From: Fulvivirga ligni | GTDB taxonomy: Bacteria > Bacteroidota > Bacteroidia > Cytophagales > Cyclobacteriaceae | NCBI RefSeq assembly: GCF_021389935.1 | Contig: NZ_CP089979.1 | Location: 1,593,001-1,657,000 of the forward strand | DNA length: 64,000 nucleotides | Direction of reading: 5' to 3' | Part shown: one piece after another, positions 8,389 through 17,299 of the stretch | Position numbering within the stretch: position 1 is the first letter of the stretch | Layout: every line of letters starts with the position of its first letter | Made by a program: the position numbers and the translations under genes | Notes under the pieces: generated by a model | Databases searched by the model: none | The model's input: the letters and a program-made list of their open reading frames with translations, nothing else | What the model was told of the DNA's origin: nothing

Positions 8389-8556
8389 ATGAAACAGAGA
8401 AGAAACTTGGCTTTAGCCTTAGGCGTATCAGTAGGAGCATTAATTGCTGTAGCTTCCGCAGGAAGAGGTAGAAATACAAATACCCGCACAGACAACAGAA
8501 CAGCGCAACGTAAGCAAATCGATATTCCAGATGAAATAGAGGCATATTATATCTAA
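8389..8556 (+). CDS. Small membrane-anchored hypothetical protein (55 residues)
   Basis: ATG at 8389 to TAA at 8554-8556, too short for usual gene-size cut-offs. The product starts MKQRRNLALALGVSVGALIA, one hydrophobic segment after a basic start, then a polar arginine- and asparagine-rich linker and the acidic end DIPDEIEAYYI. It runs opposite to the flanking aroA and aroB, and its stop overlaps the aroB stop. A real protein is likely because the N-terminus is a classic start-transfer segment and the gap has no other content; the function is unknown. Confidence 0.6.
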   Translation: MKQRRNLALALGVSVGALIAVASAGRGRNTNTRTDNRTAQRKQIDIPDEIEAYYI

Positions 8557-9587
8557 AGGCTATTGTAGTAATTAATAGCTTCTGATACTTCCTCAGATGT
8601 AATCTCTATGTCCCAATTGGCTTCTCCTATATTTTTAAGTAGTGAAGCCATAATTTTGTTTTTCTGATTTTTCTTATCCTGAATTAAGTAGGAAAGAATT
8701 CCATCTAAATCATTGGGTTTAATTTCTGTTTTATCAAAAACTGAAAGAATATATGCTTCCAGAGCTTTACATTCTTCATTTGATATAAACCCTTTTTTAA
8801 CACTTAAGTAGCCTTCGCATATCATACCTGCCGCGATGGCCTCACCATGTAAAATAGCTCTATCTTCATTAAGTAGATAGCTTTCTATCGCATGACCAAT
8901 GGTATGACCGAAGTTTAATACTTTACGCAGACCCCCTTCGTAAGGATCATTATTAACGATATCTGATTTTATCTTTACTGAATGAGGCACCACCTCTGAC
9001 CAATTCAGCTTAGGAAATGTCATCTCATTTAACTTCACCCAACCAGAATGATCTGCTATTAGGTGATGTTTAATAACTTCTGCAAAGCCGGAACGTAGCT
9101 CATTTGAAGGTAAAGTCTTTAAAAATGTCTGATCTATAATTACGGCATTTGGGTCTCTGAAAAGGCCAATGTGATTTTTGTATCCATTAAAATCTATGCC
9201 CAATTTACCCCCAACGCTGGCATCTACTTGAGATAGTAATGTTGTTGGGATATTTATAAAGTCAATCCCTCGTTTATAGGTGCTGGCACAGAACCCACCC
9301 ATGTCTCCAATAACTCCACCACCCAGGTTGATTAGCACTGATTTTCTGTCAAAGGCGTAATGGGTCAGCTCTTGCCAGATGAAACCGCAGGTGTCTAGTG
9401 TTTTATTTATTTCACCACTTTTGATCTCTATAACTATATGCTCAGAGAGATGATTTGTGATCAGCGGATAGCAATCTTTTCTGGTGTTTTCATCCACCAA
9501 AACAGCTATTTTATTATAACCGCCCTGGTTTAAAATCTCACTTACTTTTACGCCTGCCTCTGATGTATAAATTATGTCACTAGTCAC
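8553..9587 (-). CDS. aroB: 3-dehydroquinate synthase
   Basis: A 344-residue NAD- and metal-dependent cyclase making 3-dehydroquinate from DAHP, the second shikimate-pathway step. The nucleotide-binding GGGVIGDMGGFCAS, the substrate loop PTTLLSQVDASVGGK and the metal-binding FGHTIGHAIES are all intact. The start codon is GTG at 9587; no nearby ATG fits. It lies 39 bases downstream of pheA on the same strand, so the two are probably co-transcribed. Confidence 0.93.
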   Translation of the reverse strand: MTSDIIYTSEAGVKVSEILNQGGYNKIAVLVDENTRKDCYPLITNHLSEHIVIEIKSGEINKTLDTCGFIWQELTHYAFDRKSVLINLGGGVIGDMGGFCASTYKRGIDFINIPTTLLSQVDASVGGKLGIDFNGYKNHIGLFRDPNAVIIDQTFLKTLPSNELRSGFAEVIKHHLIADHSGWVKLNEMTFPKLNWSEVVPHSVKIKSDIVNNDPYEGGLRKVLNFGHTIGHAIESYLLNEDRAILHGEAIAAGMICEGYLSVKKGFISNEECKALEAYILSVFDKTEIKPNDLDGILSYLIQDKKNQKNKIMASLLKNIGEANWDIEITSEEVSEAINYYNSL

Positions 9588-9626
9588 GATTAGAAAAAAG
9601 AATAGGTTGAAAAATTGAAGGTGCTA

Positions 9627-10709
9627 TTAGCAAAGTCTAGTGTAGCTTCCCAGCCATTTTATTTTGATGTTAGGGTCATTCATGATTTGGCTGATGTTCT
9701 CATCATCCTTATGGCCTTCAAACTCTACTAAAAACCAATATTTAAAGCCCTTTCCTTCTTTTGCAGGATAGCTTTCTATTTTGGTAAGATTAATGCCATT
9801 TTTATGAAAACCCTGAAGGAAGCCAGCCAGACTACCTGGTTCATTATCATTCGAAAGTTTTACTAAAATGGTAGTTTTATCATTGCCACTTGAAACATTA
9901 TTGAAGTTTCTGCTGATGATAAGAAAGCGAGTGTAATTGTCCGGGCTATCTTCTATGTTTTGAAATAAGATAGGTAGATGATACATCTTTCCTGCTATGT
10001 GAGAGCATATGGCTGCACTGTTTTCTTCTCTGGAGGCTAGTTTAGATGCCTTAGAAGTAGAATCAACCGGTATAAGCTCAACACTTTTATCGAAGTACTC
10101 ATCTATGAATTTGCCACATTGTTTAAAGGCAATATCCTTAGAGTAGATTTTTTTAATATGCTTGGTGCTATCGCAATTGGAAGCAAATGAAAAGTGTATA
10201 GGCATAGGTATTTCGGCCACTATGTTGATGTCATAATCACATAGCACCTTAATGGTGTCATTCACCATACCCTCCTGATTGTTTTCAATAGGGATTATAC
10301 CAAATCTTACTCTTTCTGTAGCAACGGCGTCAAAGACAGACTTAATGGTTTTCAAAGGAGTATAGTCTCCCATGGCACCAAATCTTGCCTCAGCCGCCTG
10401 ATGAGTGAAGCTGCCCTCAGGGCCTAAATACGCCACCTTTTCAGGTAATTCCAGATTACGACTAACCGCAAATATTTCTAGAAATATAGCTTCTATCGCA
10501 TTTTTATCAAGTTTACCTGTGCTGGCCGCGCTGAGCCTTTCTATGATGGCTTTTTCTCTTTCAGGCCTATAAACACTAGCATTAGTACTCTGCTTAATGT
10601 TCCCGATTGTTTTGACCAGTTCCATTCGCTCGTTTAATAAACTTAAGAGCTCATGATCGATTGAATCAATCTTTTTTCGGAGGTCGTCTATGTTTAATAC
10701 TTCATTCAT
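9627..10709 (-). CDS. pheA: Bifunctional chorismate mutase/prephenate dehydratase (P-protein)
   Basis: About 360 residues from ATG at 10709; the longer reading (to 10751) starts with a non-ATG codon and adds a hydrophobic stretch that does not fit. Domain order: AroQ-type chorismate mutase (about 1-85, with LRKKIDSIDHELLSLLNER), prephenate dehydratase (about 95-275, starting YLGPEGSFTHQAA and with DSPDNYTRFLII), and an ACT domain (about 285-360, NEPGSLAGFLQGF and KIESYPA) for phenylalanine feedback. It makes phenylpyruvate from chorismate. It is divergent from proline dehydrogenase. Confidence 0.92.
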   Translation of the reverse strand: MNEVLNIDDLRKKIDSIDHELLSLLNERMELVKTIGNIKQSTNASVYRPEREKAIIERLSAASTGKLDKNAIEAIFLEIFAVSRNLELPEKVAYLGPEGSFTHQAAEARFGAMGDYTPLKTIKSVFDAVATERVRFGIIPIENNQEGMVNDTIKVLCDYDINIVAEIPMPIHFSFASNCDSTKHIKKIYSKDIAFKQCGKFIDEYFDKSVELIPVDSTSKASKLASREENSAAICSHIAGKMYHLPILFQNIEDSPDNYTRFLIISRNFNNVSSGNDKTTILVKLSNDNEPGSLAGFLQGFHKNGINLTKIESYPAKEGKGFKYWFLVEFEGHKDDENISQIMNDPNIKIKWLGSYTRLC

Positions 10710-10763
10710 TACGGAATAAAGATATTTAAAAAATAAAACAACCAAGAGCAAAAGGTTAATTTA

Positions 10764-10771
10764 TATCTTTG
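10764..10771 (+). promoter_or_regulatory. -7 box (TATCTTTG) of the proline dehydrogenase gene
   Basis: TATCTTTGCGG is an exact match to the Bacteroidota -7 consensus and lies 19 bases before the ATG at 10791. The same extended string occurs before lysS. Confidence 0.65.
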
Positions 10772-10790
10772 CGGAATTATTTCATGGACT

Positions 10791-11972
10791 ATGCAGATTG
10801 AATCTAATATATCATTTGATGATACCTCGATAGCTTTTGAAGCCAAATCAAATAAGGCGCTGAATAAGGCTAATTTTATTTTTTCAGTAGTTAATAATCC
10901 GTTTATATCTAAGTTGTCAACTAGTGCTGTGAAAGTGGCCTTGGCTCTTCATATGCCTGTAAAGGGAATTATTAAGAATACAGTATTTGAGCATTTTTGT
11001 GGGGGTGAGACTATTAAAGATAGTGAGAAAACCATCAATGAGCTTTTTGAATATAACGTTGGGACTATTCTTGACTATTCGGTAGAGGGTGAGGGTAATA
11101 CTGAAAATTATGAAAAAACTAAGGATGAGGTAATCAAAACTATCCTTACGGCCCATGAGTCTGATGCTATTCCTTTCAGCGTTTTTAAGGTCACTGGTAT
11201 TGGTTCTACTAAAGTTTTGCAGAAAAAGCAGGAAGGAAAGGATCTTTCGGAGCAGGAAAAGCAAGATTGGGATAGACTGCATTCCAGAGTACATCAGATC
11301 TGTGAAGTGGCTTATGAGAAGAAGGTGAGAATTCTTATAGATGCTGAAGAGTCGTGGATTCAGGATAGTATTGATGAATTGGCTTATGAAATGATGAAGA
11401 AATTCAATCAAAAGCAGCCAATCGTTTACAATACATACCAAATGTACCGATCAGATATGCTGGGCAACCTTAAAAATGCTTTTCATTATGCTGCTATGGA
11501 TAACTATTTCTTAGGGGCTAAGTTGGTACGTGGTGCCTACATGGAGAAGGAGAGGGAGAGAGCTGAAGAGATGAATTATGAAAGTCCTATTCATATTAAC
11601 AAGGAAGCTACAGATGCTGACTTTGATAAGGCACTTTCGTTTTGTATAGATAATAAGCAGCGCATAAGTATTGTATGCGGATCTCACAACGAATATAGTA
11701 ATCACTATTTAACCTTGCTTATGGGTAAGCATAGCATGGTGAATAATGATTCGAGAGTGTTTTTTGCTCAGCTTTATGGAATGAGTGATAACATATCATT
11801 CAATCTGGCTAAGGCTGGTTATAATGTGGCTAAATACGTGCCTTACGGCCCGGTGAAGTCAGTAATGCCTTATCTGTTTAGAAGGGCCAATGAAAATACT
11901 TCAGTAGCAGGCCAGAGTAGCCGTGAATTAACGCTGATCAGAAAGGAAATTAAGAGAAGGAGTAAAAAGTAA
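10791..11972 (+). CDS. Proline dehydrogenase
   Basis: A 393-residue single-domain flavoenzyme oxidising proline to pyrroline-5-carboxylate, without the aldehyde dehydrogenase half of PutA. The barrel motifs include LVRGAYMEKERERAEEM, VCGSHNEYSN, FAQLYGMSDNISF, KYVPYGPVKSVMPYLFRRANEN, which carry the substrate-binding arginines and FAD contacts. An insertion of about 70 residues before the catalytic half is common in Bacteroidota and eukaryotic forms. No P5C dehydrogenase is nearby. A strong -7 box precedes it and a perfect hairpin covers its stop codon. Confidence 0.9.
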   Translation: MQIESNISFDDTSIAFEAKSNKALNKANFIFSVVNNPFISKLSTSAVKVALALHMPVKGIIKNTVFEHFCGGETIKDSEKTINELFEYNVGTILDYSVEGEGNTENYEKTKDEVIKTILTAHESDAIPFSVFKVTGIGSTKVLQKKQEGKDLSEQEKQDWDRLHSRVHQICEVAYEKKVRILIDAEESWIQDSIDELAYEMMKKFNQKQPIVYNTYQMYRSDMLGNLKNAFHYAAMDNYFLGAKLVRGAYMEKERERAEEMNYESPIHINKEATDADFDKALSFCIDNKQRISIVCGSHNEYSNHYLTLLMGKHSMVNNDSRVFFAQLYGMSDNISFNLAKAGYNVAKYVPYGPVKSVMPYLFRRANENTSVAGQSSRELTLIRKEIKRRSKK

Positions 11973-11999
11973 TAATGGATATTATTTATCCATTATTAC
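11969..11999. terminator. Perfect 13-bp hairpin covering both convergent stop codons
   Basis: GTAATAATGGATA (11969-11981) and its exact complement (11987-11999) enclose a 5-base loop. The proline dehydrogenase stop and the OmpA-protein stop both fall inside it. There is no long T-run on either side, so it may act as a bidirectional processing or stalling structure rather than a canonical terminator. Confidence 0.6.
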
Positions 12000-14015
12000 A
12001 AACTCTACTCTTCTGTTTTTTACACGTCCGGATTCAGTGTCATTAGAGGCTATTGGGTTAGCTTCTCCGAAACCTAAGGAAGATATTCTTTTCTTCTTAA
12101 TACCCTTGTTTACAATGTATTCCATTACGGATCTAGCTCTGTCTTCAGATAGTTTCTGATTATAGTTTGCAGAACCTAAAGAGCAGGTGTGCCCATCGAG
12201 CTGAATGACCACTGATGGATTGTCTTCCATGAATTTGAATACCTTATCTAACTGAGGAATAGATTCAGATCTTAAAGTGGCTTTATCAAAGTCAAAATAA
12301 ATATTGTCCAAAGGTATTCTCTCACCCACTTCAATTGGAGTCATGTGAATAACATATTCCAATTTCTCATCTTCGAAAACAGTAGAAAGGTCTATCTGAT
12401 GGGTTTCTACTGAAAGGTAATTTTCAGCTTGCCCTGAAATTTCATAGGTGTGACCTTTTGGTATAATAAAATCAAAAATACCTGTATTGTCAGTAGATGG
12501 ATGCCATTCCGCCAGATCCATTTCTTTGTTATACACTACCAACTCTGATGTGGGAATAGGTTCCAATGTATTCTTATCTACAACTTTTACTTTTAGCTCT
12601 ACGGTTGGTTCCGGTAACTCATAAGCAGGAAGCTCCAGGCGGTATATGTCTGCATCCACGCCGTTTCCACGAGTGTAATACGCATACTTACTATCATAGG
12701 CTAAGTGAAAGAAGATCTCATCGTCAGTGGAGTTGATGTAGGGGCCCAGGTTTTCCGGAGTACTCCAATTAGTCCAGGTATCATCTAGTCTTCTTGAGAT
12801 GTAAACATCACTTCCTCCAAAACCTAAATGACCGCTAGATGAGAAATACAAGGTCTTACCATCAGCAGCAAGAAATGGTGAAGATTCTTCTTCAGGCGTA
12901 TTAATGCTAGGTCCCAGATTTTTTGGAGTTGACCATCTGCCGTTCTCTTGTCTAAAGCTCACATAAAGGTCTCTCATACCTTCGCTATCTCTTCTCTGTA
13001 CAGACATGATAATGATCTGCTGGTTGATTCCTAAATAGTAGTTAGCAAAACGAGAGAAGTTCTCTTCATTTTCTATAAATACCGGTTCCACCTTAGATAG
13101 TCCTTCAGGGGTTTGTGTGGCTATAGAAAGCCCTTCAGTCATTTTGTTTTTCCTGTAGCGATTGCCAAGTAACAATACATATCCATCTCCTTTTGGAGTA
13201 ACACTACAGATGAAATTCGGCCCTTTATTATTTAAGCCTTCGCCAATGTTCTTGGCTTTAGTCCATTCTCCATTATCATCCTTAGTAGATATCCATATAT
13301 CCTCCAGATCATCTTCACCACCAATGTTTTGTGGATCCTGAACTCTGCTGAAGAACATAGTTTTTCCATCTGGGGTAAGAAGAGGTTTTAGATCTTTATA
13401 GGGGCTGTTAATGCTGTCGCTTAACCTCTCAGCCTGAACCGATTCGTATATACCGTCTGCGATTTTGATATCTATTTTGATAGGATCTTTTGAATCTGAA
13501 ATGGCTATAGCATCTATTCCGTTGTATCCAGGCACATCTTTTCCATGAAGAATAACTTTTACCGCTGTTACCTTATACGGTGTAGGGTCAGTGAAAATGT
13601 TGATTATTCTACTTTTTAAAGGAATAGGTCTTGGCGTAAACTCATTGATGAAGTGCTCACCGCCATTTTCATCATAAGCAAACACTCTCCAGATAGCAGT
13701 TGGGTTAATTGACTCAGCAATAGCTATTTGTTGAATGGAGATCGGTTCCGCAAAACCTACTTTAATAAAATCTTCCTGATCAGGTTTTTTAGGTGTCCAG
13801 GCCCTACTTGATCCCTCACTTCCGGGGTATATATCCGGTTCACCAAGAATCTGACTTGCCTTGTAGGATTCACCGGCCAGCTGTGCCAGGTGCATGGGTG
13901 TTTTCCTTTCAGAAGAAAATTCAATCACTTTTGAAGCCCATAGCACTTTTTGAGCATTTACCTGTGTGTTGAATAGAAAGAATGTAATTATTAATAATAA
14001 AAAATTTCTAAGCAT
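11982..14015 (-). CDS. OmpA-family outer-membrane protein with PD40 repeats
   Basis: A 677-residue exported protein: signal peptide 1-21 (ending VNAQ), a region of about 150 residues resembling a discoidin-like sheet, PD40/WD40-like beta-propeller repeats (about 195-460, with LTPDGKTMFFSR, VTPKGDGYVL, LAADGKTLYFSSSG), a carboxypeptidase-regulatory-like Ig domain (about 470-560) and a C-terminal OmpA peptidoglycan-binding domain (about 565-677, IYFDFDKATLRSES, LDGHTCS, LGFGEANP, NRRVEFVI). This is the layout of T9SS-associated OmpA proteins found beside PorP/SprF. It starts 2 bases after the PorP gene stop and is surely in its operon. Confidence 0.87.
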   Translation of the reverse strand: MLRNFLLLIITFFLFNTQVNAQKVLWASKVIEFSSERKTPMHLAQLAGESYKASQILGEPDIYPGSEGSSRAWTPKKPDQEDFIKVGFAEPISIQQIAIAESINPTAIWRVFAYDENGGEHFINEFTPRPIPLKSRIINIFTDPTPYKVTAVKVILHGKDVPGYNGIDAIAISDSKDPIKIDIKIADGIYESVQAERLSDSINSPYKDLKPLLTPDGKTMFFSRVQDPQNIGGEDDLEDIWISTKDDNGEWTKAKNIGEGLNNKGPNFICSVTPKGDGYVLLLGNRYRKNKMTEGLSIATQTPEGLSKVEPVFIENEENFSRFANYYLGINQQIIIMSVQRRDSEGMRDLYVSFRQENGRWSTPKNLGPSINTPEEESSPFLAADGKTLYFSSSGHLGFGGSDVYISRRLDDTWTNWSTPENLGPYINSTDDEIFFHLAYDSKYAYYTRGNGVDADIYRLELPAYELPEPTVELKVKVVDKNTLEPIPTSELVVYNKEMDLAEWHPSTDNTGIFDFIIPKGHTYEISGQAENYLSVETHQIDLSTVFEDEKLEYVIHMTPIEVGERIPLDNIYFDFDKATLRSESIPQLDKVFKFMEDNPSVVIQLDGHTCSLGSANYNQKLSEDRARSVMEYIVNKGIKKKRISSLGFGEANPIASNDTESGRVKNRRVEFVIMDK

Positions 14016-14017
14016 GG

Positions 14018-15067
14018 TTAGTATCTTGATTTGGCAGGCGCCAGGTCAGCAAAATGAAGGGAAAGGTGAACTTCGTAGGTTCCGATGCCTCTGTCATTAT
14101 ATCTTAAAGACGAGGTGTTCAAGTCATAGCTGAAGGCCACTTTGAAAAGCTGAGATTCAAATTCTGTTAATACAATGAATGAATCATCAACTCTGTACCA
14201 TCCGCCAAGTCTGGCAATTACATATTTAGACTGGCCTGCAGATACAGAGCTAAGCTTGTAGCTGAGGTAAGTGCCTAAGTTATGTTGCCACTCTTTGTCT
14301 TGCTGTGAGCTGAAAACATTTGCTGAGATTGTTGCCTTCTGTGATAAGTTGAAAACAATACCTCCATGATACTTATATAATAAAGGCAGTTGACTATCTG
14401 ACCCATCATACATGGATTCATCAGGATGGTTCATATGAGCCACTGAAAAGCCAGAATTGATGCTCTTGATTAGCTTATTGCCATCTTGAATAGGGTTATA
14501 AAACCAGAAAATTCCAGAGTTTAAATCAAGGAAAGTCCTGTTTTCCAAATTTCCAACTTCGGAGGCTGGGATGGAAGAGTCAAAACCTACAAACGGGTTA
14601 TATTGCTCACCCCATTGTAGACCCTCAGAATCAATCCTCTTATTGATAAAACCTGCCTGCAAGCCAAAGCTAATTTGGTGGACTAGCTTTCTATCTAATG
14701 GTAGATTGTATGCGAAGGCAGCATTAGCTCCGGTGGTTTTGAAATTTTTATTTTCCCCGGCTACATCGTTATATACAGATACACCAAAGCCACCGATATG
14801 TCCGTATGGCTTTGTGTGCTGTGATTCATAGTAAGGTACTATTAATGATACCTGACTAGTGGTGTATGGGAATAATAAACTTCTCCACTGAGATCGGTAA
14901 GATACACCCACCGTCATGTTTTCCTCCACCCCGGCAAGTGCGGGGTTAAGGTAAAGTGAAGAATTATAGAACTGCGAAAAAACTGCATCTTGTGCGAATA
15001 GGCTAGTTTGGGTAGCTGCCGCAATAATTACTAATAAGAAAACAGTTTTGATTTTTTTACCTAGCAC
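14018..15067 (-). CDS. PorP/SprF-family type IX secretion membrane protein
   Basis: About 349 residues. After a signal peptide ending TSLFAQ comes DAVFSQFYNSSLYLNPALAG, the hallmark N-terminus of the PorP/SprF family, outer-membrane beta-barrel partners that anchor type B sorting-domain cargo to the type IX secretion system in gliding bacteria. I prefer GTG at 15067, 5 bases after the upstream stop, because it puts a compact signal peptide at the N-terminus; the longer reading from 15124 would overlap the upstream gene by 53 bases. The upstream gene encodes just such a cargo protein. Confidence 0.88.
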   Translation of the reverse strand: MLGKKIKTVFLLVIIAAATQTSLFAQDAVFSQFYNSSLYLNPALAGVEENMTVGVSYRSQWRSLLFPYTTSQVSLIVPYYESQHTKPYGHIGGFGVSVYNDVAGENKNFKTTGANAAFAYNLPLDRKLVHQISFGLQAGFINKRIDSEGLQWGEQYNPFVGFDSSIPASEVGNLENRTFLDLNSGIFWFYNPIQDGNKLIKSINSGFSVAHMNHPDESMYDGSDSQLPLLYKYHGGIVFNLSQKATISANVFSSQQDKEWQHNLGTYLSYKLSSVSAGQSKYVIARLGGWYRVDDSFIVLTEFESQLFKVAFSYDLNTSSLRYNDRGIGTYEVHLSLHFADLAPAKSRY

Positions 15068-15071
15068 TACT

Positions 15072-17027
15072 TTATTTTGCGAGTGTAATTGTACCTGTTT
15101 TTTCAAAAGTCTGTCCATTTTCAAATTCTCCCCTCACCACATAGGTAAATACGTTGTTCTCTTTGCTTTCACCGTCAGATGATCCGTTCCATCCCTGGTT
15201 TTGAGCCTCATTAAGATTTTTTGTGCTATATACTAATGAGCCCCATCTGTTATAGATCTCAAAGTTGAAATTGTCATCTAAAATATTCTGACCGTATACT
15301 TTTACTACGTTGTTTTCTGGATTCGAAGAAGTAGGACTGAATACGTTAGGCACGTAAATGTTGTTTTTAACTGAAATTGCAATCTTTACATTACTTTCAG
15401 CGCTACATACATCGTCAGTACTAAATACTTCGAGACCAATGAAAAACTCACCTTTCTCAGAGAATGTGTGGGTAGCCACTTTTTGGCTGCTCACAGATCC
15501 ATCACCAAAATTCCAGGCATAACTAGCTTGAGACTGGTCAATAGGAGTGAACGTATATTCTATGCCAGGAGAGTACTCACCGTTTTCAGGTGTTGGAGTA
15601 ATCTCAAAAGAGGCGATTGGATTATAAATTTTAATTGTTTTCTCAACCTTCTTAGAAGCGGTACAGCTATTAGAGGCGGCGAAAGCAATAGTTACTTCAG
15701 CATCGGATAGTGAAGGATTGTAAGTAGCACTTAGTCCATTATCCACAAGATCACCTGATCCTGAAACCAATGACCAACCTTCAGGCGAGATAGCAGCTCC
15801 CGTTGATCCAGCAGTTAGGGTAATTAAACCATCACTGAAACATGCCATATCTGGAGTGTTAATTGAAAGGTCTAATGTTTCTCCTTCATTTACAGCAACA
15901 GCTTTGTTAATGTTAGAAGAACAGTTTTTGTCTTCTATTGAAATAAAGTTATATGTGCCGGCGGCAAGAGCTAATACTTTGTCAGCGCCATCATTAGAAG
16001 TAACTGTAACATCGGTAGTTCCATCATTATATATTAAAGTAAATGGAGCCTCACCAGTAAATTCTATAGTTACAGAAGCAGTTTCACCTTCACAAACTGA
16101 AATATCACTTGGAAGAGTAGCTATGCTAGGTTTGGTGTAAATACCTACGCTTGCCGTTCCGCTTACAGATCCAGAATTATCATTAGCATCTTTTACCGCT
16201 GTAAGAACGTACTGACCTGCTTCAGTAACAGGAAGCTGATAAGGAGATGTGTTAATCACTAGTGCGGTTTGCGCTACATTATCTTTTGTATATTCAACTG
16301 TCCAAGGTGCATCACCTGTAAGTTCAATGGTTAAGTTGTCAGAAGCTCCAGGGCAAAGATCAAGATCTCCTGCGATTTCTGCAGTTGGAGCTGTAAATAC
16401 GCATTGCTCATCTAAAGCAATTGAAATATGACCGTCATCACCTAAACTTCCTTGCTCCCATCTTAGCACACTATAACCACCAAATTCACTAATGTTTTTA
16501 TTGTTAGCGCCAGTGCCATATTGGAAATATGGTTGAGGAGGGCTAACTAAAGTAATGATGTAGCTTGGGGTTGTTACAGAATAAAGCTCGAAAGCATTGT
16601 AATCAATTTCATAATACTTCCATAGATCTGTTAGATCCGTACCCTGCCCCAGCTGAATATTTGGAGTATTATACGATGTTGCATTCATTCTTACATCCAT
16701 AAACCACTGAGAACCAACAGGAAATTGTGTATTTCCGTTAGTTAGAAGTGTTAAGGTTCCTTTAAGATGAATTTCTGTATCTGTGATGATGAAATAAGCA
16801 TCCTCGTTAAATTCAAACGTAGTTGTTAGGCTAGCATTGAACAATCCTTTAAGAGAAAGGCTGTAGTTGTTTGAGCCTGAAAATGAGCTTGCATAATATA
16901 AAACATCATTTTCTCCCAGGTCATCACACTCGGGGCGCACTACTGTTTGTGCATGGCTTATCCCTAAAGAACTAAGGAAAAGCGAAAGGATTAAGAAAGA
17001 GTATATGTGGTAAAAATTCTTTTTCAT
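15072..17027 (-). CDS. Secreted PKD-domain protein with type B (CHU_C) T9SS sorting domain
   Basis: A 651-residue surface protein: signal peptide 1-27 (ending SHAQ), a unique region to about 215, several Ig-like/SprB-type repeats rich in Cys, Gly and Thr (about 215-465, with the recurring pattern C-EGETASVTIEFTGEAPFT), a PKD domain (about 475-550, SYAWNFGDGSVSS) and a C-terminal gliding-motility-associated domain (about 555-651, NIYVPNVFSPTSSNPENN, FEIYNRWGSLVY, GWNGSSDG, FTYVVRG). That domain is the CHU_C type B signal for type IX secretion. It heads the operon with the PorP and OmpA genes. Confidence 0.88.
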   Translation of the reverse strand: MKKNFYHIYSFLILSLFLSSLGISHAQTVVRPECDDLGENDVLYYASSFSGSNNYSLSLKGLFNASLTTTFEFNEDAYFIITDTEIHLKGTLTLLTNGNTQFPVGSQWFMDVRMNATSYNTPNIQLGQGTDLTDLWKYYEIDYNAFELYSVTTPSYIITLVSPPQPYFQYGTGANNKNISEFGGYSVLRWEQGSLGDDGHISIALDEQCVFTAPTAEIAGDLDLCPGASDNLTIELTGDAPWTVEYTKDNVAQTALVINTSPYQLPVTEAGQYVLTAVKDANDNSGSVSGTASVGIYTKPSIATLPSDISVCEGETASVTIEFTGEAPFTLIYNDGTTDVTVTSNDGADKVLALAAGTYNFISIEDKNCSSNINKAVAVNEGETLDLSINTPDMACFSDGLITLTAGSTGAAISPEGWSLVSGSGDLVDNGLSATYNPSLSDAEVTIAFAASNSCTASKKVEKTIKIYNPIASFEITPTPENGEYSPGIEYTFTPIDQSQASYAWNFGDGSVSSQKVATHTFSEKGEFFIGLEVFSTDDVCSAESNVKIAISVKNNIYVPNVFSPTSSNPENNVVKVYGQNILDDNFNFEIYNRWGSLVYSTKNLNEAQNQGWNGSSDGESKENNVFTYVVRGEFENGQTFEKTGTITLAK

Positions 17028-17106
17028 AGTGGCTGAGAGGCTTTACCCTCCTTTAAAGTCCAACATTACAATTTGTAAGTGCACAATGGCACTAATTTCT
17101 TACATA

Positions 17107-17114
17107 CAAAAATA
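17107..17114 (-). promoter_or_regulatory. Possible -7 box (TATTTTTG) of the T9SS operon
   Basis: On the minus strand TATTTTTG lies 79 bases before the sorting-domain gene, leaving a long leader that contains AGGAGGG at about 17048-17054. The rest of gap 17028-17299 shows only the lysS promoter. Confidence 0.35.
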
Positions 17115-17258
17115 ATAGAAATTTAGGTCCCATGCGAACATAATAGCATGAATATTTACATCTAAACTTTCAATAGTTAAATTAAATATTGAATTTTTAA
17201 ATAAATGAAGGCCTTTGGTATCCTCTCCTTTTTGCTACTTTAATTTCAAACTTTCATC

Positions 17259-17266
17259 TATCTTTG
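17259..17266 (+). promoter_or_regulatory. -7 box (TATCTTTG) of lysS
   Basis: TATCTTTGCGG is an exact Bacteroidota -7 match, 33 bases before the lysS ATG. Confidence 0.65.
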
Positions 17267-17299
17267 CGGTTTCAGTGTTGAAATTGAATTTAAAGAATT

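Noticed and set aside
8309-8545. 78-codon minus-strand frame between aroA and aroB
   Set aside because: It is the antisense shadow of the small plus-strand gene at 8389-8556; its composition (Phe-, Leu- and Tyr-rich) is that of complemented non-coding sequence.
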